From VXPW01 sp965115815 (GTDB lineage: Bacteria > Pseudomonadota > Alphaproteobacteria > TMED109), in the NCBI GenBank assembly GCA_965115815.1, contig OZ220465.1:3658001-3722000 (forward strand): a stretch of 64,000 nucleotides of DNA, read 5' to 3'. The position numbers were made by a program, and so were the translations under genes. This document shows, piece by piece, positions 18,309-28,645 of this stretch. Under the pieces are notes generated by a model that saw nothing but the letters and a program-made list of their open reading frames with translations, made no database searches and was not told where the DNA came from. The first letter of the stretch is position 1. Each line of letters begins with the position of its first letter.

Positions 18309-18455
18309 TTAGGCGGCCTTGCGGACCTGGAAGGCTTGGCCATCCACCTCGCCGGCCCGGGTTCGCCGAAGAAACCTGCACCCCAACCTGATCCCGATCC
18401 AACCGGCCACAAGGATCCCCAAAAGAACAGGGTACTGCTTCTCCGAGCCCAACAC
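18309..18455 (-). CDS. 48-residue single-span membrane protein
   Basis: This is a short frame starting at a GTG (18455-18453), with AAGGAG placed seven bases upstream in AAAAAGGAGAGTCTTCGTG. The product begins with a short polar head (residues 1-8). Residues 9-23 (PVLLGILVAGWIGIRLG) form one hydrophobic helix, followed by an Arg-rich segment (CRFLRRTR) and a short polar tail. The positive charges after the helix predict an N-out/C-in topology. No family is recognised. The good Shine-Dalgarno site and clean membrane segment argue for a real gene despite its size. Confidence 0.45.
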   Translation of the reverse strand: MLGSEKQYPVLLGILVAGWIGIRLGCRFLRRTRAGEVDGQAFQVRKAA

Positions 18456-18662
18456 GAAGACTCTCCTTTTTCAAGGGTTCTTCGATCAAGATCCCTGAAT
18501 TCGCCGACCGGTCCGCAATCGCCTGAATCCGGTGAAGCATGGGTTCGGTCGGACCTTGATCGCCGCGATCCGCGCTTCGATCGCGGCAAATGCCGACTCT
18601 CGTCCCCTGCCGCAGGATTCCGATCCCGGCCCTGACCAAACCCCTGTCGCCCGGACCCCGAC

Positions 18663-18803
18663 GTATCTACCCCCCCCTACTGATGACGAATCGTTTTTCC
18701 TGACGGGTTCGGATCCGGCATTGTCCCGTGCCCCTTTCACTCGCTCGCGGCCGAGGACCGGAGGTGCGGGGTCCGGCTGACAAGAAGCGGATCGATCTTC
18801 GGC
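18663..18803 (+). mobile_element. MITE family B, copy 1, right end missing
   Basis: It starts GTATCTACCCCCCCCTACTG and follows the family B consensus through the CGGATCGATCTTCG segment. The expected right inverted repeat is replaced by GCTGCCGCTCCCCGTTCCGG. The same replaced boundary occurs, inverted, at 62515, so these two copies share a rearrangement. Confidence 0.75.
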
Positions 18804-19103
18804 TGCCGCTCCCCGTTCCGGCCTTGTGGGGAGGGGTCCGCAACGCGACCGGGCACCTCGCGCGGGACGTCGCGGGTCCGCCGTGCGGTGCGGTGGAGCG
18901 GGTTCCGTGGGCTGCCGTTCCCCTCCGCCGGAGATCTGCGCTTGACGTTGTAGGAGGAGCACTCTCCAAGATGGTTCATCGGGGCGGACCGCGTCGGAGG
19001 TGTGGATGGCGGCAGGGTAGGGATCGAAGGCGACGACGGGTCGGAGCCCGGCGATCGTCACGGCCCGGCCGCCGCAGGACGTGTACCTCAAGGCCATCCC
19101 ACG
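18804..19103. other. unassigned segment before IS630
   Basis: No intact gene. The last 14 bases (AAGGCCATCCCACG) before the IS630 end also flank the IS630 fragment at 11069, which points to the same or a duplicated target. Confidence 0.35.
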
Positions 19104-20505
19104 CTAGTAGTACGGAACCGTTGAACTGACGATAGTATTCTGGCAAGATTTCCGTGTCGGTCCGTGTCGGCCCCGTGTCGGTGCGTGTCGGCACGCGTAG
19201 GCGCCCGATCGGTACGGCGCTCTCTGGTTCATCCCCACAGACCCGATGCCGAACGTGCAGGCGCTCACACTCTCTTGGGGATCGAACGGATCCGGTTTCC
19301 GGGAACCGAACCTGCCTGCAGGGGTTCGGTGCGGGGATCGGAGTGGATCATGGCCAATCCTCAGGGCAGGAAGCTCGATCGAGTGCGCCTTTCGGCGTCG
19401 GAGCGCCGGGAACTCCAAGCGATCGTCGACGGTACCGGAGCCGCCTGGCGTCGTCGTCGGGCGCAGATTCTGCGGATGGCAGACGAGGGGCACGACGGCG
19501 GCAACCTCCGGGATGTCGACCTCGCGCGCGGCTTGGGTATCGGCGCTTCGACGGTCGAACGCCTGCGCAAGCGTTGTGTTTTGGAGGGTTTGGAGGCCTC
19601 TCTCCGCCGCCGGGAGCAGGAGAACCGTCGACCGAAACTCTTGGACGGGGCGAAGGAGGCGAAGTTGGTGGCTCTGGCCGGTTCTTCCCCGCCCGAGGGT
19701 TGTGTCCGCTGGACACTGAAGCTGCTGGCCGGTCGTCGGATGGAGATGGAGATCGTCGAGAGCATCTCGAAAGAAACAGTGCGGAGGACTCTGAAAAAAA
19801 GGAGATCAAGCCTTGGTTGAAGCAGTACTGGTGCATTCCCCCGAGCCGCAATGCGCCGTTCGTGGCGGCGATGGAGGAGGTGCTGGACACGTACCAGCGG
19901 GATGTTGCCGAAGACGAGGTTTGGGTCTGCATGGATGAGACCCGTCGGCAGCAGACCAAGGAAACCCGCCTTCCCCGCCCCGTGCGGCCCGGGCAGCCGG
20001 AAATCGTCGACTACGAATACGAGCGAAACGGCACGGCCCATCTCTTCCTGGCGTTCGCGCCCAATGAAAACTGGCGTACGGTGAAGGTCACCGACCGCCG
20101 CACGGCGCGGGACGGGGCGCAGTTCATCCGGGAACGCGCGGACGATCCTATCCCCGGCAAGAAGATTGTACTGGTCATGGACAACCTGAACACGCACAGC
20201 CCCGCATCGTTGTATGAGGCCTTTGCACCCCGGGAGGCCATGCGGGTGCGAAAGCGGTTCGAGTTTCGGTACACGCCGAAGCACGGAAGCTGGCTCACCA
20301 TGGCCGAGATCGAAATCGGCGCGTGGTCGCGACAGTGCCTTCGACGACGCATTCCCGACCGTGCCACCCTGCTGCGGGAGACCGCGGCGTGGGTCAAGCG
20401 CCGCAACGCGGCCGGCGGCACCGTCGACTGGCGGTTCACGACGGCAGACGCCCGGGTGAAACTGAAGTCTCTATACTCAGCAATCCAATGATTCCGTACT
20501 ACTAG
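19104..20505 (+). mobile_element. IS630-family element, copy A
   Basis: The ends are CTAGTAGTACGGAA at 19104 and TTCCGTACTACTAG at 20505, consistent with IS630 insertion at a TA dinucleotide. The element is 1.4 kb with one transposase split by an A7 run. It is directly followed by the second DruA-ISAs1 copy. Confidence 0.9.
19350..20491 (+). CDS. IS630 transposase, two frames joined at an A7 run
   Basis: Frame one runs from the ATG at 19350 to a stop at 19820. It holds the N-terminal helix-turn-helix region (LARGLGIGASTVERLRKRCV, then SKETVRRTLKK). Frame two continues with KEIKPWLKQYWCIPPSRNAP, the catalytic DDE core (VCMDETRRQQ, IVLVMDNLNTH and MAEIEIG) and ends at 20491. The junction is CTGAAAAAAAGGAG with seven A residues. 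The copy at 50620 has six A residues and is a single frame, so a -1 ribosomal shift or polymerase slippage would produce the full 380-residue protein. Confidence 0.8.
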
Positions 20506-22610
20506 GTTCGTTGGAAGGCTGGGTTCCGCGGGTTCCGAATGATTCGGATTGGTGCTGGCTGTTGGTGAAGCGGTGTGGTATCCGTGGTGGTCATGGAACG
20601 CGCCGCGGATTTTTTCGAGACGACTCCGGAGGGTTTTGCGCTCCGGGATGTGGTGGTGCGCCTGGCGCGGCCGGATGAGGTGTGTCGCTGGAACCGTGTG
20701 GTGGACCGTCATCACTATCTTGGTTTCAAGCAGTTTGCGGGTCGAGGTCTGCGCTACGTGTTCACGTGGCGCGGGCGATGGATTGGCGCTGCGGGCTGGC
20801 AGACGGGCGCCTTCCGCTGTGCGCCGCGGGACCGTTGGATGGGTTGGCGCCGCAAAGAACCGTTGGAGCGGTTGCACCTGATCGGAAACCACACGAGGTT
20901 TGTGATTCTGGGAGGTCGCCGGGCGTTTCGGGGTCTTGCCTCGTGTGCGTTGTCGCGGATGCAGCGGCGTCTCAGCGATGACTGGAAAGCTGCGTACGGC
21001 AATCCGTTGCTGGTGGCGGAGTCGTTGGTCTCACCGACGAAGTTCCGCGGCACCCTGTACCAGGCGGCGAACTGGAAGTGCGTGGGCAGGAGCAAGGGCT
21101 ATGCACGTGCCAACGGGCGCTATACGGATCCGCACGGGGAGGCGAAGGATCTGTACGTGGTTCCGCTGCGTCGCGACGCCGGTCGTCGGTTGCGGGATCG
21201 TGCGCCGCTTCCTGCGGCGTGGGAGTTGCGGGCGACGCAGAGCGGCCGGTCGGCGCGGGAGTTGCGCTCGATGTACCCGCATTTTGCGGCGCTTTCCGAC
21301 TTCCGGCGCGCGCAGGGGCGCAAGCACGGCATCGCTTCGGTGCTGTGCGTGATCTTGCTGGCGCGGCTGGCGAATCGGCACGGCGCGGTGGCCGCGGCAC
21401 GCTACGCGAAGGCGATGACACAGAAGGATCTGGCGCAGATCGGTGCGTGGAAGAACCCGGACACCGGCCGGTAGGAGCCGGTGTCCAAATCGACCGTGCA
21501 CCGGGTGCTGCAGAACACCGACCCGGCGTGGATCGAGGAGGCACTGCGGCGCTGGGCGCAGCCGCGCCTGCGGGTCGGCCGCGCGATCGCGGTCGACGGC
21601 ACGCGCATTCGCGGCGCCAACCGCACCGGCGAGGATCATTACGAAACGGTCTCGCTGATCGAGCACGGGACCGGCATGCCGGTCTCGATCCTCAACGATC
21701 ATGACGAAGGCGGGGAGATCGCCGCCGTCCACGCCGCGCTCGAGACCGCGCCGGTGGCCGGCCGTCTACTCACGCTCGACGCGCTCCACACCACCCGCGA
21801 GACGGCACGACTGATCGTCGAGACCCATGGCGCCGACTGGATGATGACGGTCAAGGGCAACGCTCCCAAGACCTTCGAGACGTTCGAGAGCATCCACTGG
21901 GAAACCACAAGCACGGGACGCTACCGCGAAACGCCCACGCTCGAGCACGGCCGCATCGAGCCGCGCAGCATCGAAGTCTTCACCCCTCCAGCGAAGATGA
22001 TCCACGATCCTCATGTCAAACCGATCTTCCGCGTCACCCGGCGCGTCGAATGCAAGAAATCCGGAAAACCGACCATGGAACACGCCTACGACATGACTTC
22101 GGTCGCGGCCGACCGCGCCTCGCCGCAACCGCTACTCGCAGGGAACCGCGGTCACTGGGTGGTCGAAAGCCATCACCCCATCCGCGATACCACCTTCCGC
22201 GAAGACGACTCCATGCTCCGGGCCCGCAACGCACCCGCAAACCACGCGATCCTCAACACCTTGCCCTTGCCGTCATCATCCACAACCCGCGGAAGCTGCC
22301 CCAGCCCTTCCACAGCTTCGCCGACGCCCGTCACCCCTATGCCGACAAGCGCAAGCAGGTCCTGCACGCCGTCACAAGACCCGGCGGACCGCGCCCACAC
22401 CCCGACCGAAACCGCAAGTATCCGAGCCTGGCCACCCAACCCGACCGGCCTCTCGCTCGCCCCGGATCCGCCAAAACGGACCCCTCGCGCCTAAATCCGC
22501 GCCGCCACCGGGCCGCAGACGTCCGCACATCTCACAATCGCAGACTCGAACGCGTCGACCCGCGCCGCGATCGAGACTCCGATCGCATCACAGCAACAAG
22601 CATGGGATCT
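20505..22610 (+). mobile_element. DruA-ISAs1 insertion sequence, copy 2
   Basis: It matches copy 1 (2000-4097) across the transposase and both flanks, up to the CATGGGATCT boundary near 22610. Orientation is opposite to copy 1, and the adjoining IS630 is again directly upstream. Confidence 0.65.
20593..22382 (+). pseudogene. DruA-ISAs1 transposase, broken copy
   Basis: Same architecture as the protein at 2213-4009 but inactivated. An amber codon at 21472-21474 replaces the Tyr of DTSRYEPVSQ, splitting the DUF4338 half (20593-21474) from the DDE half. A later frameshift near 22262 shifts the C-terminus (HNPRKLPQPFHSF continues in another frame). The original stop codon is also lost: TGA in copy 1 corresponds to GGA here. 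The DDE landmarks AVDGTRIRG and GHWVVESHH remain readable. Confidence 0.85.
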
Positions 22611-22945
22611 TCGTGCGTGTACCTGGAGGCGTTCCTTGGGGGCGGTGCGATCCTGACGCGCCCGCCGCCGGCGCGGCGCAGCCTCGGCCTCGACCTCCCC
22701 CGCCGGGCAATCGACCCCTTCCGCTGTGAGTATCCGGTGGAACGTCACCCGGGCTGCGCCCTGCAGGTTCTCGCGACCGTCGCCTCGGGCCGGCCGCACG
22801 GGCCCACGTGCGCGGGCCGGAACTCGATCGACCGCCCCGCGCCTCCCGCGCCTCGCAGAGAGCAGCTGGGCGCGGCGCTACCGGACGATGCCCGAAGGCG
22901 AGCGGTTCGCCGTGCGGGCGACCGTCCGGGGGTGGAGGCGTCGGG
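22611..22945. other. segment between ISAs1 and IS66 relics
   Basis: No supported gene. It is presumably the upstream part of the decayed IS66 element. Confidence 0.35.
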
Positions 22946-24469
22946 ATGACGGGCGTCGCCGGCACATCCCTGCGCCAAGAGGTCGACGCCTTCCAGAAGC
23001 GGTTCCAGGATCTCCGCACGCAAGGCAAGGTCCACCCGGAGTGCGAGGCGCTCGTCCGCGGCCTGCGGATGCTGCTACAGCTGCTGCTGGCCGTGCTCTT
23101 GGAGAAGACCACGCGCACGACGAGCCGGAACTCCGGTCTGCCGCCGTCCCGGACGGACCAGGACGAGAGCGCGCGGCGCACCGGGAGCCCCGGCAAGGGC
23201 CCGAAGCCGAACCCGCAGACGGGCGGCCCCCTGCGCACGACCCCCGTCCAGGAGACGATCACCGTCGATGCCTGCGACGCCTGCGGCGCCGATCTCGACG
23301 ACGTCGACCCCGTCGATCGGGAGCGGCGCGTCCTCTACGACCTCGGGTTCGAAGTCGTCGAGCGCCGCGTCGACGCCGAGATCCAGGAAGGCCCGAAGTG
23401 CCGGGCCCGGACCAAGGGCCGGTTCCCAGACCTCATGCCGGGTCCCGTGCCACGGTGATCCCACGCTGATTCCGAGACGCGGAATCCGAGTGCGTTGGGG
23501 CTTGCGTCATCACAGATCGCCCCTTGATCGCAATTTTTCGCGCCGAGAGGGTCTAATGGAGTCTTGGCAGCACGATTGCAGCGCGACGCAGACCGAAAAA
23601 ATCTCGCCGATCGCCGCTGGATTAGCAGCGTGGGATCGTCGTGGGTCCCGTGCAGTACGGTGTCCGTATCCAGGCCTTGGTCCTCAACCTGCGGATCGCC
23701 CAGATGCGGTCCCTGCGCCGTGCTGTCTCGCTCGTGCACGCGATCTCCGGCATCAGGCTCTCCGAGGCGACCTGCCTCGGCTAGGTCCGGCGCTTTCAGG
23801 ATGCGCTCGCATCCTGGGAGGAGGTCGCCGTGGCCCATCTCCTGCCACGCCCGGCCGTGCAGGTCGATGAGACCGGATTCCGGGTCGCCGGCAAGACCCC
23901 ATGGCTCCCTGTCGTCACCGACGGCACCCTGACCGTGAAGTTCCCGCACCGCAAGCGCGGTCGGGAGGCGATCGAAGAGATCGGCATCCTCCCGCGCTAC
24001 CAGGGCGTCCTGGTCCACGACGGCTGGGCTGCATACATGGGCTACGATCCGTGCCGCCACCAGCTGTGCGGCAGCCACCTGCTGCGCGAACGGGCCTTCG
24101 TCGTCGAGTCCAACGGCGACCGCTGGGCGCGATGGATGAAGAGCCTGCTGCGCGAGGTCTGTCACAGGGTCCACCAGAGCGCATCCAAGGCCTTGAACGA
24201 GGACCGACCGCCGGGCCGTGCGCACGCGCTACCGCACCCTCCTCACCCAAGGCGCCAAGGAGTTGCCCGATATCCCGCCGCGGACGAAAGGAACCCGGGG
24301 ACGCATCGCAACGTCCGACGCCCACAACCTGCATGAACGTCTCGTGAAACACGAGACGTCCGTCCTCCGCTTCATGAAGGACCCCGACGTCAGCTTCACC
24401 AACAATGCCGGAGAACAGAAGATCCGAATGACCAAGGTCAAGATCAAAGTGTCTGGATGTTTCCGCACC
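22946..24469 (+). pseudogene. IS66-family transposase (TnpC) relic
   Basis: The N-terminal part reads EVDAFQKRFQDLRTQGK (coiled coil), NSGLPPSRTDQDE, TVDACDACGADLDDV (zinc-binding) and ERRVLYDLGFEVVE. After an inserted MITE (23451-23642) and frame changes, the catalytic part reads AVQVDETGFRVAGKTPWLPV, RYQGVLVHDGWAAYMGYDPC, RHQLCGSHLLRE and finally FTNNAGEQKIRMTKVKIKVS before GCFRT. The catalytic Asp, Asp and Glu positions are recognisable. The C-terminus is cut by a MITE B at 24470. Confidence 0.8.
23451..23642. mobile_element. 192-bp MITE inside IS66, 11-bp target duplication
   Basis: GGGTCCCGTGC occurs at 23440-23450 and again at 23643-23653; removing the insert and one copy restores the IS66 reading through MPGPVQYGVRIQAL. 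The ends are inverted (GATCCCACGCTG near the left, CAGCGTGGGATC near the right). An 11-bp duplication fits IS4-type transposition; that assignment is inference. Confidence 0.8.
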
Positions 24470-24640
24470 GTATCTACTCACCCCCCCCTACTGATAACGA
24501 AGATCGACCCGCTTCTTGTCAGCCGGAACACGCACCTCCGGTCATCGGTCGCGAGCGAGTTAAAGGGACAAGGGAAAATGACGGATCCGAACCCGTCAGG
24601 AAAAACGATTCGTCATCAGTAGGGGGGGGTGAGTAGATAC
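24470..24640 (-). mobile_element. MITE family B, copy 2
   Basis: Complete 171-bp copy with both inverted ends (GTATCTACTCACCCCCC and its complement). The flanking octamers differ (TCCGCACC versus CATCGACC): the left flank is IS66 coding sequence and the right flank is the reverse-strand start of an unrelated gene. This suggests recombination between two MITE B copies. Confidence 0.85.
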
Positions 24641-24734
24641 CATCGACCAAGGTCTCGGTCTGCGGCTCCGTGAAACCGCAGGCACTCAGACGCTTGATGA
24701 AGCGGTGGGTATCAAACGCACTGGCTTCGCTCAT
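24639..24734 (-). pseudogene. N-terminal fragment of a DUF1640-like protein
   Basis: From an ATG at 24734 the minus strand encodes SEASAFDTHRFIKRLSACGF followed by TEPQTETLVDG, then runs into MITE B. The FDTHRFIKRL-x-x-GF-x-E-x-Q-A-E pattern is the N-terminal motif of DUF1640/CCDC90-type coiled-coil membrane proteins. The coiled coil and membrane segment are missing. Confidence 0.5.
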
Positions 24735-24829
24735 AACGGGATCCTAACGAATCCGCCCCGGCCGACAAGCCGTCGGTACCGCAAACAGGAAGAGTTGCGG
24801 TTCTCCGGCACCTGCTCACTCATCCAGAC

Positions 24830-25689
24830 GCAAGGGCCGGAAGGATCGGCCGTCCGACCGCATCTCCTGGCCGGGCAGGAAGAGTCGTCGCCGAACGTCG
24901 GCCGGACACGAACCTGCTGGTGCGGGCCCGCTCCCAACCGGCACCCGGGCAAAGGACCGACGACACGGTTCCGACACCCGCGGCTGTTTCCGGTTCGGGA
25001 CATCCTGACGATTCCCATCGATCGGCAGTCTGTCCGCAACACGACACGGGCGCAGACAGCCCGACCATCCCGGGTCTCATGTTCGAGGTGCAAATGTGCG
25101 GAATCGACCGGACACCGGACGCACCCGTGCCCACGACGCTCACGCGTAGCCCCGAAACATCGACTGCTGCCCTTCGGCCACCGTCCGGAGCGCGACGGCG
25201 GGCCCGGCAAACGTGCCGAGACCGGGGTAGTCGGGGCACCCCAGAGTGGAAAGATTCCCGGTCGCCGTGATGCAGAACGGCACCGTGGTCCTGACAACGG
25301 CATCCGTCGGCCTCGTCGAACCGCACCGCGCTAACCCGCATCTTCAGCGGCCCGTCCCCCAGCAGGTCGAAGCGCTCGACCGCATGTTCGACGTACTTCA
25401 GGATCTGCAACTGGGTTCCGCGTCGCTCCGGCCGGCGCCATTCCTGCGGCAGCCCCTTGTCGAAGGAATGCGAGTACTTGAGGCTTTCGGCATCCCAGCG
25501 GCACCCCGGATACCGGCTTCAGAACCAGATGCCGCCGGCCCCGTCTCCGGTCCCTTGGGCGCGAACCCGAAAGCCGCACCGGCGCAGGCGGAAGATCGAT
25601 GACAGGCGGATCACGCCGACACCCACGACGACGACATCAAAATCGGCATTCGGATCCACCCGCAACGCGGGACCTGCGCCGTACGACAT
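24830..25689 (-). pseudogene. flavin-containing (Baeyer-Villiger type) monooxygenase relic
   Basis: From an ATG at 25689 with GGAGG just upstream, the minus strand reads SYGAGPALRVDPNADFDVVV, then VGVG, RLRRCGFRVRA and DGAGGIW (degenerate FAD-binding GxGxxG region). After frame changes it continues AESLKYSHSFDKGLPQEWRR, then QILKYVEHAVERFDLLGDGP and AVRFDEADGC. The order matches the N-terminal third of class B flavoprotein monooxygenases (SLxYSxSF and ILxYxxxVxxRFDL landmarks). The rest is absent, so no activity is expected. Confidence 0.7.
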
Positions 25690-25794
25690 GATTCCTCCCG
25701 CGCTCCGGTTACCCGGGATCCGGACGGACCCCGAGGGACGACCGCGTGCATGTCCGGCCCCTTTCAACCGGACACTGTTGAATCCATTTATTTC

Positions 25795-25960
25795 GTATCT
25801 ACTCACCCCCCTACTGATGACGAATCGTTTTTCCTGACGGGTCCGGATCCGGCATTTTCCCTTGCCCCTTTAACTTGCTCACGGCCGATGACCGGAGGTG
25901 CGTGTTCCGGCTGACAAGAAGCGGATCGATCTTCGTCATCAGTAGGGGGTGAGTAGATAC
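25795..25960 (+). mobile_element. MITE family B, copy 3, 8-bp target duplication
   Basis: A 166-bp element with inverted ends GTATCTACTCACCCCCC and GGGGGTGAGTAGATAC. TTTATTTC is present on both sides (25787-25794 and 25961-25968), a perfect 8-bp duplication. No ORF inside. Confidence 0.9.
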
Positions 25961-25961
25961 T

Positions 25962-28645
25962 TTATTTCAGCATATCGAGTTTCCGCATGGTTCGGTGAGG
26001 TTCGACAAAGTTGAGAAGGAGCTTGTATTCCTGCCAGAGTTTCTCGGTTCCCGGCAGGGGCTGGCGCTTTCTGGGAAGGAAACCTGCCAGGCGTGCGACC
26101 TCGACGGCGAAGGCTTCGAGGGTCGGTTCGGGGTCGGGAGGTCCACGCGGCGTGCGCGGTCGGCCGGTCTTGTGGAGGGCAAGGACCGTGATCTCGTCGC
26201 GGTGGACGATGTGGCGGGCCGGGGTGTCGGGCTCGGAGCGTGCGAGACGCTCGACGGTCAGGACGCGGCAGGCGGTGATGGCGTCGAAGGCCAGGCACTT
26301 CCTCAGATCGTCGGCCGGGTTGAGGCGTCGGTCCTCGACCCGTGTGCCGACCTTCAGGGCCTTGAAGTACGCTTCGATCCACCCTCGCCTCTCGTAGAAG
26401 GAGACGGTCTTGAGAGCATCGGCTGCGGTGCCGTCGCCTTCGGTGGTGAGCAGCATCCCGTCGAGAGGATCGCGGCCGGCCGGCGGGTCGGGTTCCGTGA
26501 CTCGCACGGCCATCATGGAGAGCGGCGGCGTTCCCCGGGGCTTCGGGTCCGGCGGAGCGAGGTCGACCCTTGCCGCGCGGACTTCGAGGCGCACGCCCGT
26601 GCGCTCCTTGCGGCGACGCGGCCCTCCGCAGGCTTCGATGTCGATGCGAGACGCTCGACGGTCAGGACGCGGCATGCGGTGATGGCGTCGAAGGCCAGGC
26701 ACTTCCTCAGATCGTCGGCCGGGTTGAGGCGCCGGTCCTCGATCCGTGTGCCGACCTTCAGGGCCTTGAAGTACTCTTCGATCCACCCTCGCCTCTCGTA
26801 GAAGGAGACGGTCTTGAGAGCATCGGCTGCGGTGACGTCGCCTTCGGTGGTGAGCAGCATCCCGTCGAGAGGATCGCGGCCGGTCGGCGGGTCGGGTTCC
26901 GTGACTCGCACGGCCATCATGGAGAGCGGCGGCGTTCCCCGGGGCTTCGGGTCCGGCGGAGCGAGGTCGACCCTTGCCGCGCGGACTTCGAGGCGCACGC
27001 CCGTGCGCTCCTTGCGGCGACGCGGCCCTCCGCAGGCTTCGATGTCGATCGGCTTCGTGGCGATGCACGGCTCATCGGCCATGGAGTCCCAAAGGTCCCG
27101 GCATGCGCCCGTTGCGGTGATCACGCGGCGCCGTGTCGAGCGCCGGACGCGCACCAGCAGACCGGCCTCGTGCACGGTGCTCCGGGCCAGCAGGTCCCAG
27201 ATGTCGCCTTCACGGTCACAGATCACCAGCACCCTTGTCGAAGGACAGGCAGCGGCCAGTTCCACGGCTTTGTCGTATCCGTCGAGCCAGCGCCGGCTCT
27301 CCTGGTCGTCCGCCTCGTTCTTCTTCGGGTCCGGCTCGAGACGGACGTCGGCATCGAGATGGAACAGTCCGAGGGATGAGCCGTCTTCGCTGAAGGCAAC
27401 CCCGACATGGGCCGCCATGCCCAGGGCGCCCGACCCGCCGCCGCCGATGTCGACAAGACCCTCGGTCGACTCTAAACCACGATAATTCAAGAACGTCGTG
27501 TCCTGGATGGCAAGGATCCGGCGCTGCGAACGGCAGCGTTCCACCATCGCTTCCTGATGCCCCTCGAGGATATGGTCCATCGTCACCCTCGGATTCGACA
27601 ACAGACGGTAGGCCGCCTTCTGCTCCGCCTCACCGGGGAAGATCGTCGGCAGGATCTCTCCGGGACGATCGTTCCACGCCCGGCCCATGGTGACCAAGCG
27701 CTCGCGGATGCGCACGTCCCTGTGGCGGCTGCGGGCGTACTCCCGCATCGCCCCATCGGTCCGGTCATCACCGACCAGGGGCGCCGCCTGGCCCAGGACA
27801 CGCTCGGGCTCCCGGCACAGCACGGCGCGCCAGTCCGACGACAGGGGCTTCATCCAAACCGCGCGCTGCACGCCCGGGCCCGGGGCCCCGGGAGGTCGAC
27901 CCGAGGTCGTCTCCTCACAGCGCTCCCAGCCCGCCGCCCGGTAGCTCACGCCGCTGTGCTCGGGACCCACATACGTGTACGCCAGAACCGGCCTCACCCC
28001 GTACTTCTCGTGCCAGTCCGCAGCCAGACGCCGGCAGGCACAGGCCAGGGCATGGGAGGCCAACGCCTTCACATGCACCGACGGAAGGATCAGAAAGCGA
28101 TCGTTGTTGACGATCTTGCCGAGGTGGGCGACACGGGCTCCCTGGGACCAACCGATGAAGTCGTCGCGCGCCTTCTGGTGCCAACTCGCCGCACCGAACA
28201 CCAAGCCGCCGAGGCGACCGTGGCGCGACGAGGTGATCCAGTAGCTCACACGGGCCCCGGGTGCGCGCGCCTCGCCCTCGGGATGCCAGGTTGCCATCAT
28301 CAAACGGGCCAGGCGCTTGTCCTCGCCCGCGCCGACCGGCTCCACGGTGACCTCTCCAAGGTCCTCCAAGGTACCGGCCAGTGCTCGGTCGGGATAGTCC
28401 CGCTCAAGGGTGTCGGTGTCGAAGGCATGAGGCCTGGGCGCAGGAAGGACGAGGTCGAGCGACGCAGCAAGATCAGGCAGACCCGCGCGTGCCGAGGCAA
28501 GGCACAGCTCTCCCTTCGCGTTGCGCCAGTTCTCGCGCTCGCACAATCCCCGCGCTAGGAACGAGCGTGTGCTGCCCTCGGCAGCCGACGCCGCCTTCAG
28601 CCAGTCAACCGTCGTCGCAGACAGATGTCGAAAGCCGATCCTCAT
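25962..28645 (-). pseudogene. Tn5-like (IS4) transposase with DruA/DUF4338 domain, frameshifted
   Basis: The open part is 710 residues. Residues about 85-280 are DUF4338: SSRHGRLGGLVFGAASWHQK, NNDRFLILPSVHVKALASHA, RRLAADW and GVSYRAAGWERCEETTSGRP. A Tn5/IS50-type transposase follows: LAIQDTTFLNYRG, VLVICDREGDIWDL and YERRGWIEEYFKALKVGTRI supply the Asp-Asp-Glu triad. A 404-bp tandem duplication at 26241-27048 shifts the frame; the true C-terminus (AVEVARLAGFLPRKRQPLPG and beyond, ending LDMLK) lies further down at 25962-26240. Without the duplication the protein would be intact and close in design to the one at 56993. Confidence 0.85.
26241..27048. repeat. 404-bp tandem duplication in transposase gene
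   Basis: 26241-26644 and 26645-27048 are near-identical, starting TGCGAGACGCTCGACGGTCA. They differ at about ten positions, so the duplication is not brand new or arose by exchange with a diverged copy. Since 404 is not a multiple of three it breaks the frame. Confidence 0.9.
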
